This document shows, one piece after another, positions 24,274-33,881 of a DNA stretch of 47,398 nt. The notes under the pieces were generated by a model. The model was not told where the DNA came from. It saw only the letters and a list, made by a program, of their open reading frames with translations, and did not search any database. Positions within the stretch are counted from its first letter, which is position 1. Each line of letters opens with the position of its first letter. The translations under genes were made by a program, and so were the position numbers. This stretch comes from Sphingobacteriaceae bacterium (GTDB lineage: Bacteria; Bacteroidota; Bacteroidia; UBA7662), in assembly GCA_013824115.1 (NCBI GenBank), contig PNNG01000021.1, positions 1-47,398 of the forward strand, written 5' to 3'.

Positions 24274-27200
24274 CTATCTGATCACCGTGAAGGTGCCATT
24301 CTGGCTGTATAATTTGCCGTTCTTACCCACAAAATTCAGTACGTAGGCAAATACACCGGGTTCAACATATTCGCCAGTTGCAGCATGTCGGCCATCCCAA
24401 CCTTTGGTAATATCGTTGGCATTAAATACCAGCTCACCCCAGCGGTTGTAGATTTCAAAATTATAGCCTGCCTTTTCTTCAATAAATACGCCTTTAGGGG
24501 AAATCAAGCGGTTAACACCCAAGGGCACAAAAGCAGTTGGCATAAATACCCTGGGCTGTTGTATCACGTCTACAGTGTTCGACATCGAGAAATCATTAAA
24601 ACCAGCCGGGTTTCCTGAGCCTTCAACAGCCACTACCAAGTAACGATACAAACCATCATTGTCGGTGAAGTTTTTGATATCATCGGCATAAACCACACTG
24701 TTCGCTCCTAAGGTATTCAAGGGCAGGAATTGAACGTCCGATTCGGGAATAAATCGCAATACTTCATAACGCTCTACACCGCCCAACCAACTTGCGTAAC
24801 TGTTCCAACGCAATCGGTTGAAGAAATCGATTTCGGGGGTAGCTTGCAAATAAATGCTATTCGACGTATTCGAAGTGTCAAACAATTGGTCGCACAAATC
24901 GTAAGCGTACACGCGGTAGAAATACACCTCTTTTTGGGGCTCAGCAGTTTGATCGTTGAATTCGTATTCGAGGAAACCTCCATTCAATGTCATGTTTACG
25001 GGACCAAATTCAGCTACTCTCCTGAAATCAGAAGAAGCCGTTGACCGGAACAATTCAAACCTACCTGCATCGGCGGCAGTATCAATTGCAAATACCACTT
25101 TGATCAAGGAAGTAGCACTGTCAACCGTAACCTGACGGATATAGGTATACTCGGGCACTTGAATTACCCGTGCCACAACGCACAGATTATTGGAAACCGC
25201 CACGGTATCGTCAACAGCGCGTGTGGCCAAAATACTGTAGCAGTAAGTAGAATCGGTAATCAGGTTGTTGTTGTCGATGTATTGGTAAGACGCCCCTCCG
25301 GCTGGTACAGTGGTAAGTAAGGTCCATGGCGAACCCGAAGCAGAACGGTACACTTCATAGTTTTCAACCGCATCCCAACCTACATACTCATTCCAATTCA
25401 ATACAATGGAGGAAATACATTGATCGAGTCCTCCTTGCAAATGTATGGTGCTGTGCCTTCGTGAAATAAGCCCCAAATTACCGCAAGAATCCAAGCCAGC
25501 TATGCCATAATGCAAACTACTGTCCCATGGGTTTTGACCACTCTCTGTATCTAACCAATAGGTGTTGTTGTAACCCCAAACGGTATCGATCAAAGTAGCC
25601 AAAGGAGGCGTGGTTGTAATGTCTATTTTATAGATGAGGTAAGCAATTACATCTGTACTCGGACCAGGCTGCCAACTTAACAAGGGCAAACCTGCAATAC
25701 TATCGGCCGAAACATGGTTAATTGCGATGCTGTCGGGGGGGAAAATATCTTGAAAACGATCTCCATCGGTATTCGACCAGTAAATCACCCCGCTGGTATC
25801 GAGTAAACCCACACGGTAATTCACCGAATCGTTACAAACCGCAATCAACTGGTTATAAGCATACAAATCCTGAACAGTATCAACAGGCATCCAAACATCA
25901 GGAGCCACATTGAATATTTCTCTTTCAATGTAATAAGTGCCAGTAGCATTGGGGAAGTATGGCCTGCGGTGAACAACAGCCGTTGAATCCCAACGTAATT
26001 CAGCTCGTCCCTGAAGCACATTATTGTTCACTCGCAACCTAATCACCTTGAGGGTATCGGAAGAGGCCGATTCAAAATCGCCGCAACTCGAAACAGTTGT
26101 CAGAAAATAGTAGTACGTACTGTCGTTCAAATTCACGTTTGTATCTACATAGGTGTAGGTGTACAGCTGGTTAATGCTGTCGATTTTAACAAATGGACCA
26201 GTAGGCGAGGTAGAACGATACACCCGATAGCGGGTAAACGATTGCTTACGACGGGTGTTCGACTTATTCAAACGGAAAGCCAGTGATTCACTGAAGAAAT
26301 TGAACGAGTCGATGGGGTCAACCCGCAGCGTATCCAAATCGAGACGGAAGTGCAATATGGTTGAATCGTTCCTGGGAGTGGCAGATACACCAAAGAACTT
26401 AGGAGCCTCCAAACGGGGCAAATTGAGAATGTTGAAAGTAAAAACCCGTACTTCACGACCTACAACCGGACAATTTAAGTCGGTGGCAGTTACCGAAAAC
26501 TGATAACCCGTTAGTGAGGTACCACAAGCATTTACAGCATTTTCGGGCAGGTTACTACAATCGGGCCTCCATACAAAGCGTGCTCCCCCTTGGGTGCTCG
26601 CAGTGGAATAACCAATGCCCGCTACTGTACCATTGCCATTCAAAATTTGGGCGGGCGGGGTTAAGGTGGGTGCAGGCGGACCAGGGTCGGTAGCCCCCCT
26701 CACCGTAGCACAAGGTGCATAACCTTGCGGACAATCGGCCGGGTTGTTTGTAGGACTTAAATTATTGCCATTAAATACCACCGAGAAGCCCGTAGGGGCA
26801 GGCAGCCAAGTAGATGGATCGGCGGCCGGATTTCCTAATAAGGCCGGGAAAATATCAGTAACATTAAACAGCAAGTCAATGGTGTCTCGGGCGTAATAGG
26901 TGAGCTCGTAAATGGGGCGGTTGTTGGCATCTAAAAAAGGAGGTTGAATAATCGGAGCCCTCTGAGTAAACAATATGGCTGTTGGGTCCAGACTTGGGTC
27001 ATAAGGTGGCGGTGAACCCCCTGGACTCGGGATGATTTTCAAACTGAAATCACGATAAACCGACGATATAAGCTGCCCACAGCGGAAAGAATTTACCCGG
27101 ATTACGGTAACGAAAGTACCCTGTGCCGTTGCTCTGAATACCATTTCACCAGAGGTAGGATTAATAGGCGAATTCGCCGGAGCTACAATGGGAGCGCCTA

Positions 27201-27918
27201 CCAAACCCGGTATGGGATTGGAAACCGTATAAGGTGGAACATAAGCGTAAGGCGTCAAAAAATTGCTCAACGGAAAGTCGATGCCAAAAGAGGTTGAATC
27301 GGTAAAATCGGGGTCTAAGGCAAAATTTTGATAATAAATGGTATCATTCGGGTTCAGAATGATAGTAGCCGTAGGATCAGAAATGAAGGTGGGTGAATTA
27401 TCACATATTTGCGCTGGCGATAAGGCAATACCCGTCACCGGATCTACATAACGAAACATCTTTACTTGCAAAGCCTGCTCGCTGCCTATGATATTTTGCA
27501 AATTTGGTCGGCAGCAAGGAAAAGCCGCTGAAAAAGTATATCCTGTGCCTACAGGTGCAGGACCGAGACCTGAAAGATTCACTACTCCAGTATAAACGAA
27601 ACGCCCAACAGCACCTTGAGCACCGTTGGCCGTAGAAGGCGGGTTGCAGCTGATGGCGGTGCTGCCAGGACAGCGCGGAGATACGTCGTTTGAACTCACC
27701 AAAGTGAGCGTTCCCCCCACAGGACCTTGAAGTTGAAGCGTATTCTGATTCCAAGGAATACCCGCACAATCACGAAACATGGTTAATGTAAACCTAAAAT
27801 TACCATTTCCGAGGCAACGATACGTTAAATCGCCACCCAAAACGTGCGAGGCACGTGCTTCGTTCAACTGCCCAGCTATGACCAGCACAGCTATCAACCA
27901 AAACAATTTTTTGCGCAT
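24274..27918 (-). CDS. Large secreted protein with SHVLGG-type N-terminal module and type B (CHU_C) T9SS sorting domain
   Basis: A 1214-residue exported protein. Signal peptide about 1-24 (MRKKLFWLIAVLVIAGQ...ARA), then an N-terminal module (about 25-320) opening SHVLGGDLTYRCLGNG, with Cys in FRDCAG, SPRCPG and FPCCRP. Next come further beta domains, Fn3-like repeats (about 540-1110, e.g. YRVYRSTSPTGPFVKID, YEVYRSASGSPWTLL) and a C-terminal gliding-motility-associated domain (about 1125-1214, FMPTAFVPLGVNRLISPKG, YNFEIYNRWGELVF, GWDGRHAATGEYVEPGVF). That tail is the type B T9SS signal. It is probably a surface adhesin. The ATG at 27918 starts the signal peptide. It is the last gene of a tandem paralogue array; the two upstream paralogues carry type A tails instead. 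Confidence 0.88.
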   Translation of the reverse strand: MRKKLFWLIAVLVIAGQLNEARASHVLGGDLTYRCLGNGNFRFTLTMFRDCAGIPWNQNTLQLQGPVGGTLTLVSSNDVSPRCPGSTAISCNPPSTANGAQGAVGRFVYTGVVNLSGLGPAPVGTGYTFSAAFPCCRPNLQNIIGSEQALQVKMFRYVDPVTGIALSPAQICDNSPTFISDPTATIILNPNDTIYYQNFALDPDFTDSTSFGIDFPLSNFLTPYAYVPPYTVSNPIPGLVGAPIVAPANSPINPTSGEMVFRATAQGTFVTVIRVNSFRCGQLISSVYRDFSLKIIPSPGGSPPPYDPSLDPTAILFTQRAPIIQPPFLDANNRPIYELTYYARDTIDLLFNVTDIFPALLGNPAADPSTWLPAPTGFSVVFNGNNLSPTNNPADCPQGYAPCATVRGATDPGPPAPTLTPPAQILNGNGTVAGIGYSTASTQGGARFVWRPDCSNLPENAVNACGTSLTGYQFSVTATDLNCPVVGREVRVFTFNILNLPRLEAPKFFGVSATPRNDSTILHFRLDLDTLRVDPIDSFNFFSESLAFRLNKSNTRRKQSFTRYRVYRSTSPTGPFVKIDSINQLYTYTYVDTNVNLNDSTYYYFLTTVSSCGDFESASSDTLKVIRLRVNNNVLQGRAELRWDSTAVVHRRPYFPNATGTYYIEREIFNVAPDVWMPVDTVQDLYAYNQLIAVCNDSVNYRVGLLDTSGVIYWSNTDGDRFQDIFPPDSIAINHVSADSIAGLPLLSWQPGPSTDVIAYLIYKIDITTTPPLATLIDTVWGYNNTYWLDTESGQNPWDSSLHYGIAGLDSCGNLGLISRRHSTIHLQGGLDQCISSIVLNWNEYVGWDAVENYEVYRSASGSPWTLLTTVPAGGASYQYIDNNNLITDSTYCYSILATRAVDDTVAVSNNLCVVARVIQVPEYTYIRQVTVDSATSLIKVVFAIDTAADAGRFELFRSTASSDFRRVAEFGPVNMTLNGGFLEYEFNDQTAEPQKEVYFYRVYAYDLCDQLFDTSNTSNSIYLQATPEIDFFNRLRWNSYASWLGGVERYEVLRFIPESDVQFLPLNTLGANSVVYADDIKNFTDNDGLYRYLVVAVEGSGNPAGFNDFSMSNTVDVIQQPRVFMPTAFVPLGVNRLISPKGVFIEEKAGYNFEIYNRWGELVFNANDITKGWDGRHAATGEYVEPGVFAYVLNFVGKNGKLYSQNGTFTVIR

Positions 27919-28035
27919 AATTATGAAGTTGGGCCATTTTGCCAGCACAGCAGTGCGGACATAAAAAACCAAACTCTAAATTAGCAGTTCATGGCAGCTT
28001 TAACAAGCTTTAATGCTCTTTTAATGCAAGGACCA

Positions 28036-30147
28036 TCAAGGACGGTGCACTAATTTGAGCCGCAAATTACCATGGGCACTCTGCAAGAAGTATACACCGG
28101 CAGGTAAATTGTGTAATTCGAAACCAAATATTTCCCGTTCGCTCACCGACCATTCGTGAAGCAGTCTACCTTGCAAATCACGTAATTCAAGCTTCTCTGG
28201 AAGACTTTTTTGATCTATTAAACGTATTTGGTACCAGCCTTGCCCTGGATTAGGTGATAGCATGAAGGCCGATTTTCCGGCTTCAAAAACCGCAGTGTTT
28301 TGTACTGAATAGTCCATGCGGTTACTGGCCCTCTCAAGCAGGTTGCAGCCTGAAACGGTTCGTATTTGATACGATACTGCATGGGCCTGGGGGAAGGCCG
28401 ATGTGTCGGTGAACAAACTGTCGTAAATAGAATGGCGTTCGCCCACCAAATGCCATGGCCCGTAGTTCAACTGCCTGTAAATGCGGTAGGCGTGAAACGA
28501 GCTCATGCGACGGTGAACCGACTTTTGTCGCAGTTCGACTAGGCTGAGCTGTTGTCCCCAATTAACCAAATCAAGCGAATCGATCGTCAGGGTGTCGATA
28601 AGAGGCGTCCAAGAAAGCTGGAAATGCTGGTTGGCGTTGTCGAACTGCAAACCCGCATGAGCTGGCGCCTGCAGTATGGGTTTGCTTAAGATGTTAATGA
28701 GCAGCGCCCGGTCGGTAGCTCCTTCCAACACACACATGGCATCGGCGGCGCGCAACACAAAGCCGTAGCTGCTTTGGGTGGCCGCTCCTGCAGCATGGTC
28801 GTGCTGGCGTACTTGTCCGCAGTCGGGCAACCAAATCAACTCCATGCCGTTGTAATTGAGGGTAGAAAAGCCTCTACCTAGCGGTAATCCATTGCCCAAA
28901 AACTGCAAGCTGGGCTGAACGGAGGGCAAGGTGATAGGCAAGCGATTTAGGGTAGCGCAAGGCGGCAAATCACAACCCACCGATGCATCGTTCGATTCAC
29001 TCAGTTTCTGCGAAAGCACCGCAAATTTCAGCTGCTGATTGGGTGGTCCCCAGGTTGTGGTATTGATCGGATCGCCACTGAGCGTAGGAAAAACATCCTC
29101 GCTTTGCAGCAGCAGCTTGATGCTATCGCCGGCATAAAAGCTACGTACAAATGACTGAACGGTGCTATCTCCTTGCGTTTGAGGCTTCCAAATTTGTGGG
29201 GCACGTTGCGAAAAAAAGGATGCCAAGCCTTGAGTGGTATAAGGCAAGGGGCTGCCCACATAGGCAGTCACAATTTTAACCGCAAAATCGCGGGTTACTT
29301 CGCTGATCAATTGTCCATTCCGAAAAGCGGAGGCCCTCACACAAGTAACAAAATTGCCTGGCATGGCTGGCCTGAATACTATTTCACCAGTTTGCGGATG
29401 AATGGGGTGATTAGCGGCACCTACCCCCATGCTGCCCAGCATGCCAGGCAAGGGGGCCGACAAGGTGTAGGGCAATAAATAAGGCCGATCCGACCGAAAA
29501 TTGTCGCGAGGCAGCGTTAATTGATGCAAAACCTGGTCGCCATCCACATCGGAAGCAAAATGTTGGGCGTAGACGGTATCGGCGGGATTTAAGATGTAGG
29601 CCACCGCTGGGTTGGTTGTAAAAACAGGGCTATTGTCGCACAATTGCGCAGGTGTGAGTGCTTGGTTGGTAGTTGGGTCCACAAAGCGATGCATGGTGGC
29701 CGTAACCGACATTTCGGTGATGGCCGAATTGCTGAGAGCGGGCCTGCAGCAAGGCAGTGTGACCGAAAATCGGTATCCACTCAATGGGGGCGCACCCCAG
29801 CCCGATAAATTGAGGAGGGTTGAGTAAATCGATTTTGATACTGCTCCTCCCAGAATATTCCCATTGGCATCGGGGGTGCAGGATATTAAGCTGCTTCCAC
29901 TGCATCGTGGAGAAATGTCCTGAACCGAAACCAGTGGTAGACTAAAAGAAACCGGACTGCTGATAGATATGGAGTTGGGTGGCAAGTCTATCCCCAAACA
30001 GTCGCGGTACACCACCAAGGTAAACCTATACAGCCCATTGCCCTGGCAGCTGTAGCTCAACTCAGCCCCAAGCACATGCGTTGCCGTAGCAGAACGACTT
30101 CCTGCCAAACAAAAGGCAAGGAGGATGAAAAGGAAGTATGTACGCAT
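28036..30147 (-). CDS. Secreted paralogue of the SHVLGG-type family with type A T9SS sorting domain (middle copy)
   Basis: A 703-residue exported protein: signal peptide (about 1-22), then THVLGAELSYSCQGNGLYRFTLVVYRDCLG, with DISPRCSG and LPCCRP, the same module as its neighbours. Further stretches are FVTCVRASAFRNGQLISEVTRDF and an Fn3-like segment near SSFHAYRIYRQLNYGPWHLV. The C-terminal sorting domain (about 625-703: FMLSPNPGQGWYQIRLIDQ, ELRDLQGRLLHEW, LPAGVYFLQSAHGNLRLKLVHRP) is type A. It is more diverged in the N-terminal module than the other two copies. No enzymatic motif was seen. It ends 117 bases before the ATG of the type B gene. Confidence 0.85.
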   Translation of the reverse strand: MRTYFLFILLAFCLAGSRSATATHVLGAELSYSCQGNGLYRFTLVVYRDCLGIDLPPNSISISSPVSFSLPLVSVQDISPRCSGSSLISCTPDANGNILGGAVSKSIYSTLLNLSGWGAPPLSGYRFSVTLPCCRPALSNSAITEMSVTATMHRFVDPTTNQALTPAQLCDNSPVFTTNPAVAYILNPADTVYAQHFASDVDGDQVLHQLTLPRDNFRSDRPYLLPYTLSAPLPGMLGSMGVGAANHPIHPQTGEIVFRPAMPGNFVTCVRASAFRNGQLISEVTRDFAVKIVTAYVGSPLPYTTQGLASFFSQRAPQIWKPQTQGDSTVQSFVRSFYAGDSIKLLLQSEDVFPTLSGDPINTTTWGPPNQQLKFAVLSQKLSESNDASVGCDLPPCATLNRLPITLPSVQPSLQFLGNGLPLGRGFSTLNYNGMELIWLPDCGQVRQHDHAAGAATQSSYGFVLRAADAMCVLEGATDRALLINILSKPILQAPAHAGLQFDNANQHFQLSWTPLIDTLTIDSLDLVNWGQQLSLVELRQKSVHRRMSSFHAYRIYRQLNYGPWHLVGERHSIYDSLFTDTSAFPQAHAVSYQIRTVSGCNLLERASNRMDYSVQNTAVFEAGKSAFMLSPNPGQGWYQIRLIDQKSLPEKLELRDLQGRLLHEWSVSEREIFGFELHNLPAGVYFLQSAHGNLRLKLVHRP

Positions 30148-30185
30148 AGCTGGTGAATAAAAAATGAGAGTGGTGGCAAAACGCA

Positions 30186-30225
30186 GGTAAAATCATCGCA
30201 GCCAGAAAATGGCAGGCTGCGATGA
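30186..30225 (-). terminator. Candidate terminator between the second and third paralogues
   Basis: An 11-bp stem TCATCGCAGCC/GGCTGCGATGA with an 11-base loop, read on the minus strand just after the third paralogue's stop and followed by ATTTTACC. The stem is strong but the U tract is short, so termination may be partial. Confidence 0.55.
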
Positions 30226-30236
30226 CCCAAGGAGCA

Positions 30237-32315
30237 TCAAGGGCGGTGCATCAATTTCAATCGCACATTGCCTTCGGCATTTTGCAGCAAGTACATGCCT
30301 GCGGGAAGTTCTGAAATGTCAAATTCCAATCGAGCTTCTTCTTGGGTGTGTAGTAGCTTTATGATTCGGCCCTGCACATCGCGCAATTCCAAAATCTTCG
30401 GCAATGCAACACCCTCCGCCGAAATAGTATACCATGCCTGACCAGGATTTGGAGAAAGCGTAAATCGCCCTTCATCTTGCTCCAGTACGGAAGTAGAGAA
30501 GAAGGAATTGCTAAGCACCTGACTTCCTAATTCGGCCGAACTACAGCCCGACACCGACCGCACCTGATAGGCCACATCATGGGATGAGGAAAAACGGAGG
30601 GTATCGATCCAAAGAATAGAACTTAAAGGAGGCAAACTAGTTGCTAACTGCCACGGCCCCCCATTTATTGATCGATATACACGAAAGGAGGTAAATGAAT
30701 CACGTCTACGCGCAACCGACTTGGCCAAAATTTGTTGCGGAGTTAACAGCCCTGTCCAATTTCTTATGTCAACGCTATCGGCATTGATAGTGTCTAATTG
30801 GGATGTCCATTGAAGCCGATAGCGCCGATTAACGGTGTCAAATTGAAGAGATGTAAAATCGGGGCCTGGAATCAAGGGTTTTGACCGTACCTTGATGACC
30901 ATCGCTCTATCGGATCTCCCCTGAATGATACATTGGTTATCGGACGTGCGTAACATGAAGCCGTAATTTTGCAACAGGTTGAGTGTGGTATCGGGCCGTG
31001 GAGGCAAGTTCCCGCAGCTGGGCACCCAACGAAAGCTAATTATGCCCTGCGTTCCAAATTGATAACCACTGCCCATAAACTGCCCATTGCCAAAATTCAG
31101 TAGACTGGGCATGGCTGTGGTTTGCAACTCATTACGTATGGTGGCACATGGCGGATTGGCACAGCCAGCCACTGCCTGATTGGAAGAACTTAGCGCACTT
31201 CCCTGCACAGCATAGCGGAGTGCCTCATTCGAAGGCGCCCATGTTGACGGTGCACTGGGATCTCCAACCAATGACGGATAAATATCAGTTGCATTAAAAT
31301 ACAAGGAAATGCTATCACCAGAATAAAACTCCCAATCTAAACTACTTCTCCCCCCTACGCCAGCTAAAATGGGCAAATCCATTTGAGGTGGCTTTTGCTG
31401 AAAAGGTCCTTGGCTTAATGGCGGTATATTTCCTGGCGGGAGCATTATCAATAGCGTAAAATCTCTGTAAACGCTGCTTACCAACTGTCCATTCCTAAAG
31501 CCATCGGCCCGAACTACATAAACAAAGCGGCCTGTAGTGACTGGCCTAATTACTACTTCGCCCAGCACCTTGTGAACGGGACTATTTGAAGGGTCCACTG
31601 CCGGAAAACCAACCATACCCGGTAGGGGAGCATTGACGTTGTAAGGAGGAGTATAAGCGTAAGGGGCCAAAAAATTACTCATAGGGAAATCAATGTTGTG
31701 AAGAACCAGGTCACCATCCGTGTCCCCGGCTAAATTTTGCATCCGTACGGTATCTGATTCGCTGTACACAAGCGCAGTGGTAGGGTCGGAAATAAACTCG
31801 GGGCTGTTGTCGCAGAGTTGTGCAGGGGACAACACCTGCCCCGTGAGCGGATGGGTATAGCGGAACATTTTTACCTGCAGCCCCAATTCTAAACCAAGCA
31901 TATTGCCCAAAGAAACCCTACAACATGGAAAAGTCACGAAAAAAGTATAACCGCGATTTAAAGGGGCCGGACCTAAATTCGATAGGTTTACAATGCCTGA
32001 ATAAGTGAATTTGGAGGTAGTTCCCAAAACTCCCGAAGCTCCACCGGTAGGACTACAATTGAAATTGGTAGCGGTTTCGCATCGCGGAGAAATGTCTTGA
32101 GAACCTACCAACGTGAGCGTGCCGCTCACCGGGCCTTGCAATCGTACGCTATCTTCATTCCAAGGAGCGCCAACACAATCGCGGTACATTACCAATGTAA
32201 AACGAAACTGTCCGTTGCCCAAACATCGGTAGGTTAAGGTTCCACCAATGACATGACTCGCCTCTACTTTAAAAAAGCAGAACAGCAAAAACAGAGAAGT
32301 AAATAGATTTTTCAT
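30237..32315 (-). CDS. Secreted paralogue of the SHVLGG-type family with type A T9SS sorting domain (first copy)
   Basis: A 692-residue exported protein: signal peptide MKNLFTSLFLLFCFFKVEA, then SHVIGGTLTYRCLGNGQFRF, with YRDCVG, DISPRCET and FPCCRV. It is close to the type B copy over this module (LQGPV.GTLTLV, PYAY.PPY) but has the shorter architecture of the middle copy: one Fn3-like segment (SFTSFRVYRSINGGPWQL) and a type A sorting domain (FTLSPNPGQAWYTIS, ELRDVQGRIIKLL, LPAGMYLLQNAEG, tail RLKLMHRP). The ATG at 32315 is chosen; a TTG five codons upstream is less likely. It is the first gene of the array in the transcription direction. Confidence 0.86.
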   Translation of the reverse strand: MKNLFTSLFLLFCFFKVEASHVIGGTLTYRCLGNGQFRFTLVMYRDCVGAPWNEDSVRLQGPVSGTLTLVGSQDISPRCETATNFNCSPTGGASGVLGTTSKFTYSGIVNLSNLGPAPLNRGYTFFVTFPCCRVSLGNMLGLELGLQVKMFRYTHPLTGQVLSPAQLCDNSPEFISDPTTALVYSESDTVRMQNLAGDTDGDLVLHNIDFPMSNFLAPYAYTPPYNVNAPLPGMVGFPAVDPSNSPVHKVLGEVVIRPVTTGRFVYVVRADGFRNGQLVSSVYRDFTLLIMLPPGNIPPLSQGPFQQKPPQMDLPILAGVGGRSSLDWEFYSGDSISLYFNATDIYPSLVGDPSAPSTWAPSNEALRYAVQGSALSSSNQAVAGCANPPCATIRNELQTTAMPSLLNFGNGQFMGSGYQFGTQGIISFRWVPSCGNLPPRPDTTLNLLQNYGFMLRTSDNQCIIQGRSDRAMVIKVRSKPLIPGPDFTSLQFDTVNRRYRLQWTSQLDTINADSVDIRNWTGLLTPQQILAKSVARRRDSFTSFRVYRSINGGPWQLATSLPPLSSILWIDTLRFSSSHDVAYQVRSVSGCSSAELGSQVLSNSFFSTSVLEQDEGRFTLSPNPGQAWYTISAEGVALPKILELRDVQGRIIKLLHTQEEARLEFDISELPAGMYLLQNAEGNVRLKLMHRP

Positions 32316-32386
32316 AGGAGCGTGATTCAACTTGTTGGCAAGTTAAACAACTCCTGAAATTAATTGTCATTAAAATGTTATAAAAA

Positions 32387-32914
32387 TCAGGGCTTGAACC
32401 AGCCTGAGTACATCACATAGTTGCCAGCCGTGCGTTTCATGCCGGCGATTTGTTCTGCGCTTACTTGTTTCACCTTTTTCGCCGGAATGCCGGCGTAAAT
32501 CCAACCCGATTCGCAGCGTGTACGCTCCAACACAATGGCACCCGCGGCAATGATGCAGTTGTCTTCTACCACCGCATCGTCCATCACAATGGCGCCCATA
32601 CCTATGAGTACGTTGTTGTGGATGGTGCAGCCGTGCACAATGGCGTTGTGGCCGATGCTTACTTCGTTGCCAATGGTGGTGGCAGCCTTTTGGTAGGTGC
32701 AATGAATGACTGCACCATCCTGTATGTTGGTACGGTTGCCCACGCGGATGCTGTTCACATCGCCCCGAACCACGGCATTGAACCAAACCGTGCATTCATC
32801 GCCCATCACCACATCGCCCACCACAGTGCAGTTGGGCGCAAGGAAACAATTTTCACCAAATGCAGGGCTTTTGCCTTCTACCGGCAAGAGGATGGGCTGT
32901 TGCATTTCAGGCAT
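32387..32914 (-). CDS. Gamma-carbonic anhydrase-like hexapeptide-repeat protein
   Basis: A 175-residue left-handed beta-helix protein with hexapeptide repeats throughout (FLAPNCTVVGDVVMGDECTV, VVRGDVNSIRVGNRTNIQDG, VSIGHNAIVHGCTIHNNVLIGMGAIV). His residues in AVIHC, SIGHNAIVHGC match the zinc-site positions of the gamma-class carbonic anhydrase/YrdA family. The C-terminal helix (SAEQIAGMKRTAGNYVMYSGWF) is also typical. The ATG at 32914 overlaps the hemB stop by 8 bases; an ATG at 32905 without overlap is an alternative. Co-transcription with hemB is likely. Catalytic activity is uncertain; many family members lack detectable activity. Confidence 0.9.
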   Translation of the reverse strand: MPEMQQPILLPVEGKSPAFGENCFLAPNCTVVGDVVMGDECTVWFNAVVRGDVNSIRVGNRTNIQDGAVIHCTYQKAATTIGNEVSIGHNAIVHGCTIHNNVLIGMGAIVMDDAVVEDNCIIAAGAIVLERTRCESGWIYAGIPAKKVKQVSAEQIAGMKRTAGNYVMYSGWFKP

Positions 32915-33881
32915 TTTTTAGGATTTGAGCAGCGTCTTTGGCAAAATAGGTGAGGATAATGTCGGCGCCTGCACGTTTGATGCTGAGCAGACTTTCCATC
33001 ATCACCCGGTCGTAATCGAGCCAACCTTGCATGGCGGCGGCTTTGATCATGGCATATTCGCCACTTACGTTATAGGCCGCAATGGGCAAGTCGCTGTTGT
33101 CTTTGAGCAGGCGAATTACGTCGAGATAAGCCAATGCCGGCTTCACCATCAAGAAATCGGCCCCTTCTTCGGTATCGAGCATGGCTTCGCGTAGGGCTTC
33201 GAGCCTGTTGGCGGGGTCCATTTGATAGGTTTTTTTATCGCCGAACTTGGGGGCCGAATCCAAAGCATCGCGGAAGGGACCATAAAACCCACTCGCATAT
33301 TTGGCCGTGTAACTCATGATGCTTACATCGGTAAAGCCGTGATCGTCGAGCACCGTGCGGATGTAGCCTACCCGGCCGTCCATCATATCGCTCGGACCAA
33401 TGATGTCGGCACCCGCCTGTGCCTGCGACAAGGCCATTTTGCCCAGCACTTCGAGGGTTTCGTCGTTGAGAATGCGGCCGTTTTCCACGATGCCATCGTG
33501 CCCGTCGGAGCTGTAGGGGTCCATGGCCACATCGGTCATGATTACCGCCTCGGGGAAATGGTGCTTGATTTCGGCAAGGGCCTTGTTGTAAAAATTTTCG
33601 TCGGCATAACTGTAGGTGGCCATTTTGTCTTTGTACGACTCGGGCACCACCGGAAATACGTCAAATGCCTTGATGCCCAACTTGAGGCAGCTTTCTATTT
33701 CGGGCAAAAGCAAATCCATGCCCAGGCGGTCGATGCCCGGCATAGAAGCTACGGGTACGCAGGCTTTGCGGTCTTCGAGCAGGAAAAGCGGCAAAAGCAG
33801 GTCGTTGGTGGTGAGCGTGGTTTCGCGTACGAGGTCGCGCACACCGGCGCTTTTACGGTTACGTCGTGGACGGATGTTCAT
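32907..33881 (-). CDS. hemB: Delta-aminolevulinic acid dehydratase (porphobilinogen synthase)
   Basis: This enzyme joins two aminolevulinate molecules to porphobilinogen for haem synthesis. The 324-residue protein has MNIRPRRNRKSAGVRDLVRE, the active-site Lys regions SYTAKYASGFYGPFRDA and DFLMVKPALAYLDVI, and DMMDGRVGYIR. The metal region reads DVAMDPYSSDGHDGIV with Asp/Ala in place of the zinc Cys cluster, so it is the non-Cys, magnesium-type enzyme. A near-match -7 box (CATCTTTG, 33886-33893) ends four bases before the ATG. It precedes the gamma-carbonic-anhydrase-like gene. Confidence 0.96.
   Translation of the reverse strand: MNIRPRRNRKSAGVRDLVRETTLTTNDLLLPLFLLEDRKACVPVASMPGIDRLGMDLLLPEIESCLKLGIKAFDVFPVVPESYKDKMATYSYADENFYNKALAEIKHHFPEAVIMTDVAMDPYSSDGHDGIVENGRILNDETLEVLGKMALSQAQAGADIIGPSDMMDGRVGYIRTVLDDHGFTDVSIMSYTAKYASGFYGPFRDALDSAPKFGDKKTYQMDPANRLEALREAMLDTEEGADFLMVKPALAYLDVIRLLKDNSDLPIAAYNVSGEYAMIKAAAMQGWLDYDRVMMESLLSIKRAGADIILTYFAKDAAQILKNA

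Noticed and set aside
32370..32795. Arg/His/Gln-rich open frame over the gamma-carbonic-anhydrase-like gene
   Set aside because: It is an out-of-frame shadow; the hexapeptide-repeat frame is the real one.
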